Shown one piece after another: positions 10,373 through 23,243 of a DNA stretch of 64,000 bases. Positions within the stretch are counted from its first letter, which is position 1. Each line of letters begins with the position of its first letter. A program made the translations under genes and the position numbers. The notes beneath the pieces are model-generated. The model was given only the letters and a program-made list of their open reading frames with translations, was not told the DNA's origin and did no database searches. Origin of the DNA: Myotis daubentonii. Its lineage: Eukaryota; Chordata; Mammalia; Chiroptera; Vespertilionidae. The stretch is taken from assembly GCF_963259705.1 (NCBI RefSeq), contig NC_081861.1, forward strand, positions 65,019,623 to 65,083,622. The letters run 5' to 3'.

Positions 10373-10696
10373 TATATATATATGTGTATATATATATATA
10401 TATTATGCAAAGTGTCCCCTCGGGAGTTCAACCAGGAGAATGGGAGTTTGATTGCTTCCTATGTTGTGCACTGACCACCAGGGGGTGGCACAGAACATGG
10501 TGGGTGACCAGTGGCGGTGGCAGGGCGCTGAGGTAGTGAGGGAAGCTGTGAGCTGGTGGGGCACAGGTGGTGAGGCGTGGGTAGCGAGGGAAGGAGGAGG
10601 CGGGGAGGTGGGGAGGCAGGGAACCTGATAGGCCCTGATCACCAACCAGGCCTAGGAACCCTATCCGTGCATGGATTTCATGTACCGGGCCTCTAG
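10373..10696 (+). mobile_element. HeliBat-type Helitron in L1
   Basis: The 3' end is clear: hairpin GTGCATGGATTTCATGTAC (10667-10685), then CGGGCCTCTAG ending at 10696, followed by T. The 5' end merges with a (TA)n run at 10373-10402. It carries the common HeliBat piece GACCACCAGGGGGTGGC. No protein is encoded. Confidence 0.85.
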
Positions 10697-11343
10697 TTAT
10701 GTAATAAAGGGATAACAAATGCAGATAAGGATGTGAATAAATTGTAATTCTTATACATTTTTGTTGGGAATGTAGACTGATGCAACCAAAAAAACAGCAT
10801 GTAGGTTCTTTAAAAAATTTAAAAATAAAACTATGATATAATTCAGCAATCCCTCTTTGGGGTATATATTGAGAATAATTAAAATCTGAATCTCAAAGAA
10901 ATACCTGAACTACCATGTTCACTGGAGTATTATTCAAATACCCAAAATGCAGAAACAAACTAAATGTCTACCAACAGATAAAGAGATAAAAAATGCGGTG
11001 TATACACACAAAGGTAATTTATTTTAAAGTTTCTTTAGAAATAAGAAAATCTTGTCATTTGTAACAATTAGAATGAACATAGAGGATAGTATGCTAAGTT
11101 AAATAAGCCAATCACAGGAGGATAAATATTATGTTTCCACTTATCCAAAATAGTCAAACTTATAGAAGCAGAGAATAGAATTGTGATTGCCAGAGGCTAG
11201 GGAGAGGAGAAATTGGGAAGTGTTGCTCAGTGGGCATGAAGTTTCAGTTACGCAAGATTAATAAGTTCCAGATTGCATACTTAGCAATGTGGTATTGTGC
11301 ACTTTAAAATATGTTAGCAGGGTAGATCTCATGGTAATTGTCC

Positions 11344-11345
<2 letters not shown>

Positions 11346-11382
<37 letters not shown>
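11346..11382. repeat. (AC)n microsatellite
   Basis: Uninterrupted AC dinucleotides within the L1 3' UTR. Confidence 0.95.
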
Positions 11383-11386
<4 letters not shown>

Positions 11387-11532
11387 TCAAAAGAGCACAA
11401 GGAAATGTTTGGAGGTGATGGATACCTTGATTTGGTGAAAATATCACAGGTGTTTGCATATGTCCTAACTCATCAGGATGAATAAATCAAATGTATGCAA
11501 TTATTTTTATATCAATTGAACCTCAATAAAGT

Positions 11533-12395
11533 TTTTTTTTTAATTGAACTTATTGTGGTGACATTGGTTCACAAAAGCATACAAGTTTCAAGTGTACAAC
11601 TCAAAATAACATCATCTGCACACTACATTGTGCATCCATAACCCCAAGCAAAGTCTCTTTCTGTCCCCATTTTCCCCTACTTTGCCCACCTCCACATACC
11701 CTCCTTCTCCTCTGGCTATCACCATACTGTTGTCTGTGTCTATGTGTGATCAAATGTATATGTTTGCTTAATCCCTCACCTTCTTTCATCTAGTCCTCTA
11801 ACACCCCTTCCCTCTGACAACTGCCAGTCTGTTCCATATATCCATGCCTCTTTCTATTTTGTTTGTCAGTTTATTTTGGTCATTGGATTTCACATATAAA
11901 TGAGATCATATGGTATTTCTCTTTCTCTGACTAGCTTATTTCACTTAGCATAATAATCTCCAGGTCCATCCATGCTGTTGCAAAAGGTAAGATTTTCCTT
12001 TTTTAAATATTTTATTGGTTTTTTACAGAGAGGAAGGGAGAGGGATAGAGAGTAAGAAACATCAATGAGAGAGAAACATCAATCAGCTGCCTCCTGCACA
12101 TCTCCTACTGGGGATGTGCCCACAACCAAGGTACATGCCCTTGACCAGAATCAAACCTGGGACCTTTCAGTCCACAGGCCGATGCTCTATCCACTGAGCC
12201 AAACCGGTTAGGGCAAGATAGTCTTTTTAATGGCCTAGTACTATTCCATTCTGTAAATGTACCACAGCTTTTTTTACCTACTCATCCACTGATGGGCACT
12301 TTTGCTGTTTCCAGATCTTGGTTATTGTAAACAATGCTGCAATGAACATAGAGGTGCACATATTCTTTCAAATGAGTTTCAATTTTTAATAAATT
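11533..12395 (-). mobile_element. L1 3' part, antisense, split by a VES
   Basis: A T run at 11533-11541 is the antisense poly(A). It is followed by the L1 3' UTR ('ATTGTGGTGACATTGGTTCAC') and the ORF2 end ('GAGATCATATGGTATTTCTC', '..CTACTCATCCACTGATGGGC'). The VES at 12005-12214 interrupts it. Confidence 0.87.
12005..12214 (-). repeat. VES SINE, antisense, in L1
   Basis: Antisense box B (GAATCAAACCTGG) and head (CCACTGAGCCAAACCGGTTA) are intact. The flanks AAGATTTTCCTTTTT and AAGATAGTCTTTTTA look like a decayed target duplication. Confidence 0.9.
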
Positions 12396-12769
12396 TCTTT
12401 AAAAATGAAAGGAAATAAATGATTAAACACAACATGTATGAAACATTTATTCTAGTGAGGAGGCAAGATCAGACAGAGGAAGATCATAGAGGCAGATATA
12501 CTCTTATATGCTACTGGCTCTGGGTTGGGTGGTAAATTTATGGTCAAATTAACAAGAAGACCATGAACCAATTCAATCCTAAGCACCTGAACAGCAATCA
12601 TAAATACAGAAGTAAATGAATTACACATATGTGGGTATACATACAAACATTCACGCAGAGAGACAGAGAGAATGTACAATGGGGATATTATTTTACACAG
12701 TGATTCTCAACCTTTACTACCTATATATTCTTAATATCAGGAGATTAAACTGCTAAAATCAGATAGCCT

Positions 12770-12925
12770 GACATAGGAAAATTTGTGGGAGGTGCATATG
12801 TTCATGATCTTGATGTGGGTATGGCTTCACAAGTATATAAAAATGTCAAATCTTATAAAATTATTTACTTTAAATATGTGTAGTTTATTTTAATGAAAGT
12901 ATAGATTAATAAAGCCATTAAAATA
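12770..12925 (+). mobile_element. Old L1 3' UTR fragment
   Basis: 'TTCATGATCTTGATGTGGGTATGG' through 'TTTAAATATGTGTAGTTTATTTT' and 'AATAAAGCC' matches the conserved 3' UTR of L1M elements. Confidence 0.65.
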
Positions 12926-13437
12926 AAAATTTAACAAATATAAAAATAACCAGGTAGCCTGTAGTATGAGAGCAAGCACAAGAGTCCCAAGTTTATATTA
13001 AAATTTTATTTGAAAAACAATGATGAAATACCACTACTCACCTATTGGAATGGCCAAAATTCAGAACACTGACAACATCAAATCCTTGCAAGGTTGTGGG
13101 GCAACAGAAACTCTCATTCATTGCTGCAACCACTTTGGTAGACAGTTTGGCCATTCCTTACAATGATCCAGCAATCAGACTCCTTGATATTTACCGAAAA
13201 GTGAAGAAAACTTATGTCCACACAAAAACCTGCACACAGGTGTTTACAGCAGCTTTACCGGTATTCATCAAAAACGTCCTCAGTAGGTGAATGGATAAAT
13301 AAACTGCAGCATACCCAGTCAATGAAATATTATTCAGTACTACAAAGAAATGAACTATCAGGACATGAAAAAACATAACAGAATCTTAAATGCATATTAT
13401 TAAGTGAAAGAAACCAATAAAAAAAGGTTACATACTG

Positions 13438-13886
13438 GACTTAGCCAGTTTGGCTCAGTGGATAGAGCATCAGCCCTCAAACTGAAGGGTCCCTGGTTAG
13501 ATTCTGGTCAAGGGCACATACCTTGATTGCAGACTCTATCCCAGCTGTGGGCAAACTATGGCCCGCGGGCCGGATCCGGCCCGTTTGAAATGAATAAAAC
13601 TAAAAAAAAAAGACCGTACCCTTTTATGTAATGATGTTTACTTTGAATTTATATTAGTTCACACAAACACTCCATCCATACTTTTGTTCCAGCCCTCCGG
13701 TCCCGTTTAAGAACCCATTGTGGCCCGTGAGTCAAAAAGTTTGCCCACCCCTGGTCTGGCGCATGCGGGAAGCAACCAGTCTATGTGTCTCTCTCAAATG
13801 GATGTTTCTCTCTCTCTGTCTCTCCCTCTCCCTTCCACTCTCTCTAAAAAATCAATGAAAAATATCCTCAAGTAAGGATTCTTTTA
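13438..13886 (+). repeat. VES SINE split by a hAT element
   Basis: The head (13441-13541) and the CT-rich 3' half (13754-13886) belong to one SINE. The flanks AAAGGTTACATACTG (13423-13437) and AAAGGTTGCTTACTG (13887-13901) are its target duplication with two differences. The hAT at 13542-13753 lies inside. Confidence 0.9.
13542..13753. mobile_element. Non-autonomous hAT element nested in VES
   Basis: Ends are near-inverted: CAGCTGTGGGCAAACTATGG at the left and AAAGTTTGCCCACCCCTG at the right. GC-rich subterminal blocks GGCCCGCGGGCCGGATCC and GGCCCGTGAG flank an AT-rich core. Flanking 8-mers (TCTATCC-like and GTCTGGCG) do not match well, so the target duplication has decayed. Confidence 0.82.
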
Positions 13887-14359
13887 AAAGGTTGCTTACT
13901 GTATGATTTCAACTTTATGACATTCTGGAAAAGGCACAACTATGAAAACAATAAAGAGATCAGTGGTTTCCAGGGGTGCAGAAAAGGGGGTGAATTGGCA
14001 AAGCACAGAGGATTGTTAAGGCAGTGAAAATACTCTACATGATACCATAATGGCGGATACATGTCATTGTACATTTGTCCAATCCCGTAAACAACACCTA
14101 AAGTGAACTCAAATGTAAACTATGGACTTTGGGTGAATATGGTTGGTCAATGTAGTTTCATCAGTTGTAACAAATGTACCACCCTGGTGAGAAATGTTGA
14201 GAATGGGGAGGCTGTGCATGTGCGAAGGCATGGGGTATATGTGCAATCTCTTTACCATCCTCTCAATTTTGCTGTGAACCTAAAACTGCTCTTAAAAAAG
14301 AAATTCTTTGACAAATGCATGTTCTCCCCCTGAAAAGCGTTATAAAGAATCATGATAAG

Positions 14360-14499
14360 CCAAAGGACTTGTATGCATGCATATAAGCCTAACCAATGGA
14401 CACAGACAATAGGGGGGTGAGGGCATGAGTGGGGGGGTAATGGGGGGACAAGGACACATATGTAATACTTTAATAAATAAAGAAATTAAAAGTCAAAAA
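14360..14499 (+). mobile_element. Very short L1 3' UTR insertion
   Basis: Only about 140 bp: G-rich 3' UTR, AATAAAG and an A-rich tail. It is flanked by AATCATGATAAG at 14348-14359 and 14500-14511, so it is a complete 5'-truncated retrotransposition event. Confidence 0.9.
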
Positions 14500-14852
14500 A
14501 ATCATGATAAGGATTGTTTTAACTTTTTCATATTAATGAAATTGTAAACTTTAAGAAATCCCAACACTTTCCACTTTTTATGAACCTTCTTCCTCTCGTG
14601 CCAAGTTGCTGGAGTAAACTATGTCTCCATTACATGCTTCTAGAAAGAAAACTCATCCTGAAATAAACATTTCTATCTTAAGAAACAAAACATGATAGAT
14701 GTAGGGCACAAATGCTAGTTTTGAGCCTGGATTGGGACAGCTTTGTTTTTCCTATTTTTGTGGTATTTTTAGTCCTAGTGACACCTTAGATATTCTGAAG
14801 TGTTCTGATTTAGTTCTTAATCACTTACTTGGAGCTATGAAAATGAGGGGGA

Positions 14853-15073
14853 GCCCTGTTGGCGTGGCTCAGTGGTTAAGCTTAGACCTATGAACCAGGA
14901 GGTCACAGTTTGATTCCCAGTCAGGGCACATGCCCTGGTTGCAGGCTTTATCACCAGTAGGGGGTGAGCTGGAGGCAGCTGATCAATGATTCTCTCTCAT
15001 CATTGATATTTCTATCTCTCTTTTCCTCTCCCTGCCTCTCTGAAATCAATGAAAATATATTTTTTAAAAGAAA
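14853..15073 (+). repeat. VES SINE with 14-bp target duplication
   Basis: Head GTGGCTCAGTGG, CACCAGTAGGGGGTGAGCTG middle and A-rich tail. It is flanked by GAAAATGAGGGGGA at 14839-14852 and 15074-15087. Confidence 0.93.
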
Positions 15074-15514
15074 GAAAATGAGGGGGAAATGACATTTATC
15101 CTGCTTGAACATTCCTTCTAAATATTCCTTCTAAATATTTGAATTGAGACTTTGCGATAAAATGTACTAATAAACCAAAGTTTTAGCTTATGAGACTTTG
15201 TCAAATACAGGATTTTATTGAACTAATTTAGAATATACCTTAAAATTATGTATATATAGTATTATTTATTTTAGAAGGTTTGGTTTATAGGAGTATGAAT
15301 GGATTTAACCTTGAGCACCCCATTTACTGTTGAGGAAAGTGAGTCTCCAGAGTGAACAGCATATGTGTAACTGTACTAGAACCTAAATATCGTTTCCCCT
15401 ATGTTTTTTCTGCTCATCACACTGCACACTAAAAGCCTCAATTCTTCCTAGTTGAAAAACTTGTAATTTTTGGTATAATATATAATAATGAATATATAGT
15501 GAGATTCAAAGGTT

Positions 15515-15720
15515 TTTTAAAATATATATTTTTATTGATTTCAGAGAGGAAAGAAGAGGGAGAGAGAGACAAGAACATCAATGATGAGAATCATCCATCT
15601 GCTGCCTCCTGCAGGCCTCCCACTGGGGATAGAACTGCTATCCCGACACTTGCCCTGATCAGGAATTGAACCATGACCTCCTGGTTCATAGGTCAACATT
15701 CAACCACTGAGCCATGCCGG
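15515..15720 (-). repeat. VES SINE, antisense
   Basis: Starts with the antisense tail (TTTTATTGATTTCAGAGAGG) and ends with the antisense head (CAACCACTGAGCCATGCCGG). TCAAAGGTT at 15506-15514 and 15721-15729 is the probable target duplication. Confidence 0.9.
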
Positions 15721-15729
15721 TCAAAGGTT

Positions 15730-17259
15730 AATATATGTGAACTCCAGAAAGTTAGAATTACAATGTGAATTGATTTGCACCACCAAAAATTTATTAAATT
15801 TTACTTGATAATGGAAAAATACTTCACACAGAAAAACCACTTAACTCTTATTTTTCCTGTTTTATTTTTTGGTGCTAGGTAAAATAGGTAGAACTTTTCA
15901 AAATATATTTACCTTTTTAAATATTGCCTTAATAATAATGATAAGTCAGATAAAGGTTGAGCTAAAAAAATTTTGGAGTTCATTTTTCCAATTTTTCCAT
16001 TGGGCTAACCTGTTAAGTAAACGACACCATCTGTACAGAATGCACAGCATGTTCACACCATTATAATACCGATTCTTTTTAACCTTTGTTAAAGTTCATG
16101 TCTGTGACATGTGAACACAGTTTTCTGGATTATTGGGAAATATATGCCTAATTATAGTTGAAAATGAGATCTTTTTTGTGTTTGGTATTTGAGTGCATGT
16201 CCAATTTAATAGGCTTACATGTCATATACATATTTTGAATGACAAGATGCAATATACTGAATTACATCTATAATAGATTACTGATGGAAAATTATAGTCC
16301 CTCTTTTGAAATCTATTACCTTTCAAGAAAAGGTACTTGCATTTTCATGCACTGTACCTGCTGTTCCTATGTATACCTTATTTTTAGTATTTCTTGTAAG
16401 AGACTAACCAATGCTTTCAGCGTCCACCATTCTAATCATGAAGTATTGAACATTCTGAAAATAGGTTTATGACAGACGAAATTATCTGATTGCAAGGAAT
16501 AATCAGAAGCTTGATTTTTAAAGTAGAACTTTGATATTGCCTTGTCATGCTATTTATGTTCAGCTGAAAGTTTAGAAAAACCAATTAAGTTAGATTTTTG
16601 TTGAAGGAGGCTTGTTTTCCTGCAATAAGAGATCCTTAGATAAGTTAGTCAACTGGTCCCTCATGACTTCTCTAACTTACTGTAAATTCCAAAAAATAAA
16701 AATGCTTTCCTTAAGTTTGCTGACTGCTTAACAAAAAGCTACTCCATACACTTAAGGTTCTGTTACTAATCATTATTCTGAAAACTACTTGAAATAAATG
16801 AATAAGATAACCCTGCTTGCCAGCTTGTGCAAATTACCTAAAATTTAGGCTCTGAAATTATTTCAATTATTTTATCTTTGATCATATTTCTTATAGAATG
16901 ACCTTAGACTCAACTCAAATAATTACAAAAATGGATTTATTAGTGTCTTTTCATGCCTCTGTTTCTCTTTTCTAATGGACACTATATGCCTTTTATCTTC
17001 CTGAGATTTTTGAAATAGGCAATAATTAAGGAACAAACTGTGACTAAATTCTCATTATGCAGCTGATATTTTTTAGCTACACCTCATCAGTCCTAATAAA
17101 GGATTAATGTTAATGATGGTTTTAAAAACGAAAAGCAAAAGCAACATATTAAATTTTTATAGGGACTGAACCTTCTCTTTTCCCCATCAACCACAATGTT
17201 ATAGTAATCATGTGACTGTTTTTTTCCTTCTACTTTTTTTCTGACTTAATTTTTTAGAG
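15730..17259. other. No recognised gene or repeat
   Basis: About 1.5 kb of AT-rich sequence without element ends, long frames or microsatellites. One of the larger stretches here that I cannot assign. Confidence 0.45.
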
Positions 17260-17983
17260 TAGTTCTAGGCTTAAAAAAAATTGAGAAGAAAGTTTAGTGT
17301 TCCTGAGTGACATCAATAAGTGATGGAATAAGAAGCCCTGGTCCTCCTTCCCTCCATGAAACACTAATTCAACAATTAATAGACAAGTTTCTTTTGTGAG
17401 AAATCCAGAAATAGTCGAGGTTCCTGAACCCTGGATAAACACGAAACTATCAACAACAAAGTGGATACAAAAACATCACACACCCTCTAATGATAAACCA
17501 TAGCCCTGTCATAATGTCATCCAATCAGGAGGAGACTCCTCAGCTCCGACCTTCCCCCTGGGGAGGGAAAGAGGTGGGTTGCATAACCAATGCCCCAACT
17601 TTTCCCCAGAGGAATGGCTTCTATCTGGCCTGTCTCAGAACACCCATGATACCTTGTCAAATGGGGCCAGTGAGAATAGAGATGCCAGTTTGCGTTGGCA
17701 GTCACCATAGCCCTAAAGATCCTCTCCCCTCAGCTCAGGACAGAGCAAGCAGACAAAAATCCGAGATCTCAGCTCTCCCTAGAGGGGAATACCCCAGCTC
17801 TTGTGGAGGTTGCTCAGAGGACTGGCTTTCTCCTGAAGGCCAGTGAGAAAAAATACAGCAGTTTTAGCTGGCAGTTGCCATAGCACCATAGCCCCTCCCC
17901 CAAGCCATGATAGAGGGAACAGACAAAAAGCCCCAGTTCAGTTTCTCCCTGAGGAGAGAAAGAGGTAGAACACACATCTGTTG
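17260..17983 (+). mobile_element. L1 5' UTR-like block with tandem units
   Basis: Contains diverged repeats of roughly 130-165 bp: 'GGGGCCAGTGAGAATAGAG..GTTGGCAGTCACCATAGCCC' near 17665-17715 recurs as 'GGCCAGTGAGAAAAAATAC..CTGGCAGTTGCCATAGCACC' near 17838-17890, and CAGCTC..CCTGGGGAGGGAAAGAGGT recurs twice. This resembles the repeated 5' UTR of older L1M elements. Frames at 17490-17846 are not genes. Confidence 0.55.
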
Positions 17984-20900
17984 CCCAATATTTTATTTTT
18001 TGTTGTTGACACTATTACAGTTGTCCCCCATTCCCCCCACCCACTTTGCCCACCTCTATCCTACCCCAGCCACCACTGCGTTGGCCTTCACCACTCTGTT
18101 GTCTGTGTCCATGGGATGTATGTATATATATATGTATATAATAATTTCAGAGCCTTTGGCTACTCTCTTAACCTTCTTTTATGCAGTCCCCCCATCCCCT
18201 CCCCTCTGATAGCTGTCAGTCTGTTCCACATATCCATGCCTTTGGCTCTATTTTGTTCATCAGTTTATTTTGTTCATTAGATTCCACATATGAATGAGAT
18301 CATATGGTATTTGTCTTTCTTTGACTGTCTTATTTCATTTATCATAATACTCTCCAGGTTTCTCCATGCTGTCTCAAAGGGTAAAAAATCCTTCATTTTT
18401 ATACCTGCATAGTATTCCATTATGTAAATGTACTACAGATTTTTTATCCACTCATCTACTGATGGGCACTTAGGCTGTTTCCAGATCTTAGCTATTGTAA
18501 ATTGTGCTGCTATGAACATAGGGGTGCATATATTCTTTCTGATTGGTGTTTTGGGATTCTTAGGATATATTCCTAGAAATGGGATCACTGGGTCAAAACG
18601 CAGTTTCCTTTTTGATTTTTTGAGGAAGCTCCATACTGTTTTCCACAGTGACTGCAACCTTTAGCATTCCTGACAACAGTGCACTAAGGTTCCCTTTTCT
18701 CTGCATCCTCACCAGCATTTGCTATTTGTTGATTTATTGATGATAGCCATTCTGGCAGGTGTGAAGTGATAACTTGTTTTAATTTGCATCTCTCTGATGA
18801 TTCATGTCTTTGAGCATTTTTTCTTATGTCACTTGACCATCTGTATGTCTTTAGAAAAGTGTCTATCCAGATATATTGCCTATTTTTTTAATTGGATTGT
18901 CTTCCTGGTGCTGAGTTGTACAAGATCTTTATACATTTTGGAAATTAACCCCTTACCAGAAGTACCGTTGGTGAATATGTTCTCCCATGCAATGGGTTCC
19001 CTTTTCATTTTTCTGATGGTTCCTTTTGCTGTGCAGAAGCTTTTTAGTTTGATGCAGTCCCATTTATTTTTCCTTTGTTTCCCTTGAACTAGGAAATATA
19101 TTGGTAAAAATATGTCTACACAAGATGTCTAAGATTTTATTGCCTATGTTTTCTTCTAGGATTGTTATTGTTTAGAGACTTACAGTTAAGTCTTTTACTC
19201 ATTTTGAGTTTGTTCTTGCATATGGTGTAAATTGATGATCTAGTTTCATTTTTTGCATGTATCTGTCCAATTATCCCAACAACATTTCTTAAAGAGACTG
19301 TTTTACTCCATTTTATGCTCTTGCCTCCTTTATTGAATATTAATTGATCATACTGGCATTGGTTGATTTCTGGGCTCTCTGTTCTATCACATTGATCTAT
19401 ATGCCTGTTCTTGTGCCAGCACCAGGTTGTTTTAATTATAATGGCTTTGTAATATAGTTTGATATTCAGTATTGTGATCCCTCCAACTTTGTTCTTCTTT
19501 CTCAAATTGCTGAGGCTATTTAGGGTCTTTTTTCATATATTTTTTGGATATTTGTTCTAGATGTATGAAATATGCCATTGGTATTTTAATAGGGATTGTG
19601 TTAAATTGATAGTTTACTTTGGGTAGTATGGATATTTTAATGATGTTGATTCTTTCAATCCATAAACATGGGATATCCTTCCTCATGTTTGTATCTTCCT
19701 CTATTTCTTTCCTCAGTGTCTTATAGTTTTCCAAGTACAGGTCTTTTTACCTCTTTGGTTAAGTTTATTCATAGGTACCTTATTTTTGCTGTTGTTGCAA
19801 TAGTAAATGAGATTGGTTTCTTAGTTTCTCTTTCCGATAGTTCATTAGTGGTTTATAAAAATGCCACTGATTTTGGGGTGCTAATATTGTATCCTGCTAC
19901 TTTGCTGAACTGATTTATTAGATCTAGTAGTTTTTTGGTGGAAGTTTTTGGATTTCTCTGTACAGTGTCATATCATTTGCGAATGATGACAGTTTTACTT
20001 CCTCCTTTCCAATTTGGATGCCTTTTTTCTTCCTCTTGTCTGCTTTGGGTAGGACTTTCAGTACTCTGTTGTAAAAGAGTGAAAATCTCTGTTTTGTTCC
20101 TGATCTTAAGGGAAAAGTTTTTAGTTTTGCTTATTGAGTATGATGTTGGCTGAAGGTTTTTCATATATGTCCTTCATTATGCTGAGTTATAATCCCTCTA
20201 TTCCCATGTTGATAGGAGTTCTTATCATAAAGTGTGCTGGATTTTATCAAATGCTTTTTCTGCATCTATTGAAATGGTCATGCAATTTTATCTTTCCTTT
20301 TGCTTATGTGATGTATCACATTTATTGATTTGCGAATATTCTACCAACCCTGCCTCCCTAGAATAAGTCCCACGTGGTCATGATGGATGATCATTTTAAT
20401 GTATTGCTGAATTTGATTTGCTAATATTTTGTTGAGGAGCTTAGCATCCATATTCATCATGGACATTGACCTATAATTTCCTTTCTTTGTAGTGTCTTTA
20501 TCTGGTTTTGAAATTAGGACAATGCTGGTCTTGTAAAATGAATTTGAATGTCTTCCCTCCTCTTGAAATTTTTTTAAGTAGTTTAAGGTGTTTGTTGTTC
20601 TTTGAATATTTGGTAGAATTCACCTGTGAAGCTATCTGGTCGAGGACTTTCATTTGCTGGGAGTTTCTATTTATTTGTTCCCTTTATTGATTAAGGTTTT
20701 GCATATGTGTCCTTATAAATACTGCTTCAAATTCATTAGACGTTATCAGTCTATACTAGCTTTCTGATTCTTCCTGATTCAGTTTTGGAAGGTTGTGTGT
20801 TTCTAAGAATTTGTCCATTTGGCCCAGATTGTTTAATTTGTTGGAATATCATTGTTCATAGTGTTTTCTGACAATTCTTTGTATTTCTGTAATGTCAGTT

Positions 20901-22115
20901 GATTTCTAGTTTCATGCCATTGTGATCTAAGAAGATGCTTGATATAATTTTTAATTTTCTTGAATTTTTTAGAATTATTTTGTGTCCTAGCCTGTGGTCT
21001 GTCTTTAAGAATGCTCCATGTGTACTTGAGAAGAATGTATATACTGCTGCTTTGGGGTGAAATGTTCTGTAAATGTCAATTAAATCCATCTGATCTAATG
21101 TGTCATTTAAGGTCACTGTTTCCTTCTTGATTTTTTGTCTGGAAGACCTATCCATTGATGACAGTGGGGTGTTAAAGTCCCCTACTATAACTGCACTGCC
21201 GTCAATCCCTTAAAGTTCACCAAGAATTTAAAAAATATATATTTAGGTGCTCCCATGTTAGGTGCATGTATGTTTACCAGGGTTATGTCCTCTTGTTATA
21301 TTGATCCTTTTAATATTATATAGTGTTCTTTTTGTTCTATTTTGTGGCCCTTGTTTTAAAGTCTATTTTTGTCAGCTATAAGTATTGCTACCCCAGTTTT
21401 TGTTGTTGTTGTTGCTGTTGTTTTTTGTTTGTTTGTTTGTTTGTTTGTTTCCATTTGCAGGAATATTGGAATATTTATTTTTTCCATCCCCACACTTTCA
21501 ATCTGTGTGAATCTTTTGTTTTGAGGTGGGTCTCTGGTAGACAGCATGCATATGGGTCAGGTTTTCTTATCCATTCAACTTTCAGCTACCTTATCTTTTG
21601 ATTGGAAAATTTAATCCATTTACATTTAAGGTTATTATTGATAGGAACTTATTTATTGCCATTGTTTTCTTTATACCTATGTTCCTCTCTCTCTTTATTT
21701 CTACTTCTTACAGCAGTCCCTATAACATTACTTGCAATGCTTGCTTAGTGGTGGTAGCACATTTCTTTCACCTTTTTCTTTTTTAGAATGCTTTTTAATT
21801 TCACCTTCAATTTTTTTTTTCTGGATAGAGTAGTCTTTTATTCAGGTCCTTGCTTTTCATCACTTTGAATACCTCATGCCAATTCTTTCTAGCCTGAAGT
21901 ATTTTTGCTGAGAAATCAGTTGACAGCCTTATGGGGACTCCTTTGTAGGTAACTTGCTACCTCTCTCTTGCTGCCTGTAAGATTCTCTCTTTATATTTAA
22001 CCTTCGCCATTTTAATTATTATGTGTCTTGGTGTGGGTCTCTTTGTGTTCATCTTGATTGGTATTCTCCTTGCTTCCCTGAACTTGTGTGACTTTTTCCT
22101 TAACCAGGTTAGGCA
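17984..22115 (-). mobile_element. Long antisense L1 (3' UTR, most of ORF2 and some upstream), defective
   Basis: The longest uninterrupted element, about 4.1 kb. From left to right it runs 3' UTR, ORF2 C-terminal region (18420-18700), reverse transcriptase region (about 19400-20500) and endonuclease region (about 20700-21620), then sequence upstream of ORF2 to about 22115. The longest surviving minus-strand frame is 122 codons (19137-19505) and it is full of stops and frameshifts. A (TTTG)n run is at about 21426-21450. It cannot encode an active ORF2 protein. It separates the L1 5' UTR-like block at the left from sense L1 sequence at the right. Confidence 0.9.
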
Positions 22116-22851
22116 AATTTTCTGTCATTATACAGAGTTGACTTCAATAGCACAATCCATAAAAATAAAAATTCATAAATTTGGCTTCATCAAAATTAAA
22201 AACATTTGCTCTGTGAAAGTCTTTGTTAAGAGGATAAAATGGCTAGGCACAGAGTAGGAGGAGATATTTGTAAATCACATATTTGCCATAGGACTACAAT
22301 CCTGTATATATAAATAACTCTCAAAACTCAGTAGTTAAGAAGTAAACAAACCAATTAGAACATGGGCAAAAGACACAAACAGACATTTCACCAAAGATGA
22401 GCAGATGGCAAATAAGCACATAAAAAGTTGTTCACTATCATTAGCCATTAGGGAAATGCAAATTAAAGCCACAATGAGATATCACTATATACTTATCTGA
22501 ATGGCTACACTAAAAATTCATGACAACACCAAATACCAGTGAAGATGTGAAGAAATCAGATCATTATGCATAACTGGTAAGGATGTAAAATGATACAAAC
22601 ATTCTGGAAAACAGTTTGATAGTTTCTTTTTTTTTTAAAAAAAAAAGTATATATCAACTAACACACAACTCAGACACACACTCCTGAGCATTTATCCCAG
22701 AGGAACAAAGGCAAATGTTCACACAAACCTGTATATGAATCACATTTACTGTGGCCTTATTCGTAAGAGCTGAAAACTAGAAACACCCAGATGTTTTTCA
22801 ATGGGTAAATGATTTGAAAAATACACAAAACTGATACATCCATTTCATGCT

Positions 22852-23243
22852 GTGTGGGCTGAATTTTGTCCCCATGAAAATGAATATGCTGAAATCTTAA
22901 ACCCCCAGTACCTCAAAATGAGATTATATTTAGAAATAGAGTTTTTGAGTGAGCCTTCATTCAAAATGACTGCTGTTTTACTAAGAAGAAGACATTTGGA
23001 AAAAGACACATACTGAGGGAAGACATTGTGAAGATACCGGGAAAAGATTGTCCTCTATCAATCAGGGAGGTAGGCTTGGAACAGATCATTCCCTCATGGC
23101 TCAGAAGAAATCAACCTCAATTTCAGAAGAAGAAATCAATTTCAGACTTTCAGCTTCCAGAACTGTCAGACAATACATTTCTATTGTTTAAGTCACCCAG
23201 TCCGTGGAACTTTTTGATGGCTTTCTTAGCAAACTGATACAGG
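22852..23243 (+). mobile_element. MLT1-type MaLR solo LTR
   Basis: Opens 'TGTGGGCTGAATTTTGTCCC' and 'AACCCCCAGTACCTCAAAATG', and closes with the conserved polyadenylation-site region 'CAATACATTTCTATTGTTTAAG' and 'CACCCAGTCCGTGG', ending 'AGCAAACTGATACA'. No internal viral sequence follows. Confidence 0.78.

Larger units (their letters stand above)
9945..11532 (+). mobile_element. L1 ORF2 3' part and 3' UTR, split by a Helitron
   Basis: Begins with the ORF2 segment AACAAAAATAAACTGAAATGG and continues through 'GAAAACATTTGCAAATGATATATCT' to an old L1MA-like 3' UTR and the end 'TCAATTGAACCTCAATAAAG' at about 11530. The Helitron at 10373-10696 interrupts it. Frames are broken by stops and indels. 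Confidence 0.85.
13020..14310 (+). mobile_element. Old L1 ORF2 3' end and 3' UTR, split by a VES
   Basis: 'CTATTGGAATGGCCAAAATTC' and 'GTTTACAGCAGCTTTACCGG' are L1 ORF2 text, and the sequence after 13887 is its continuation ('TATGATTTCAACTTTATGACATTC', then the 3' UTR). Open frames at 13045-13290 and 14103-14333 are relics of this L1. The VES at 13438-13886 splits it. Confidence 0.82.

Noticed and set aside
19137..19505. 122-codon minus-strand frame as a gene
   Set aside because: It is a surviving scrap of L1 ORF2 reverse transcriptase-region text within a defective antisense L1.
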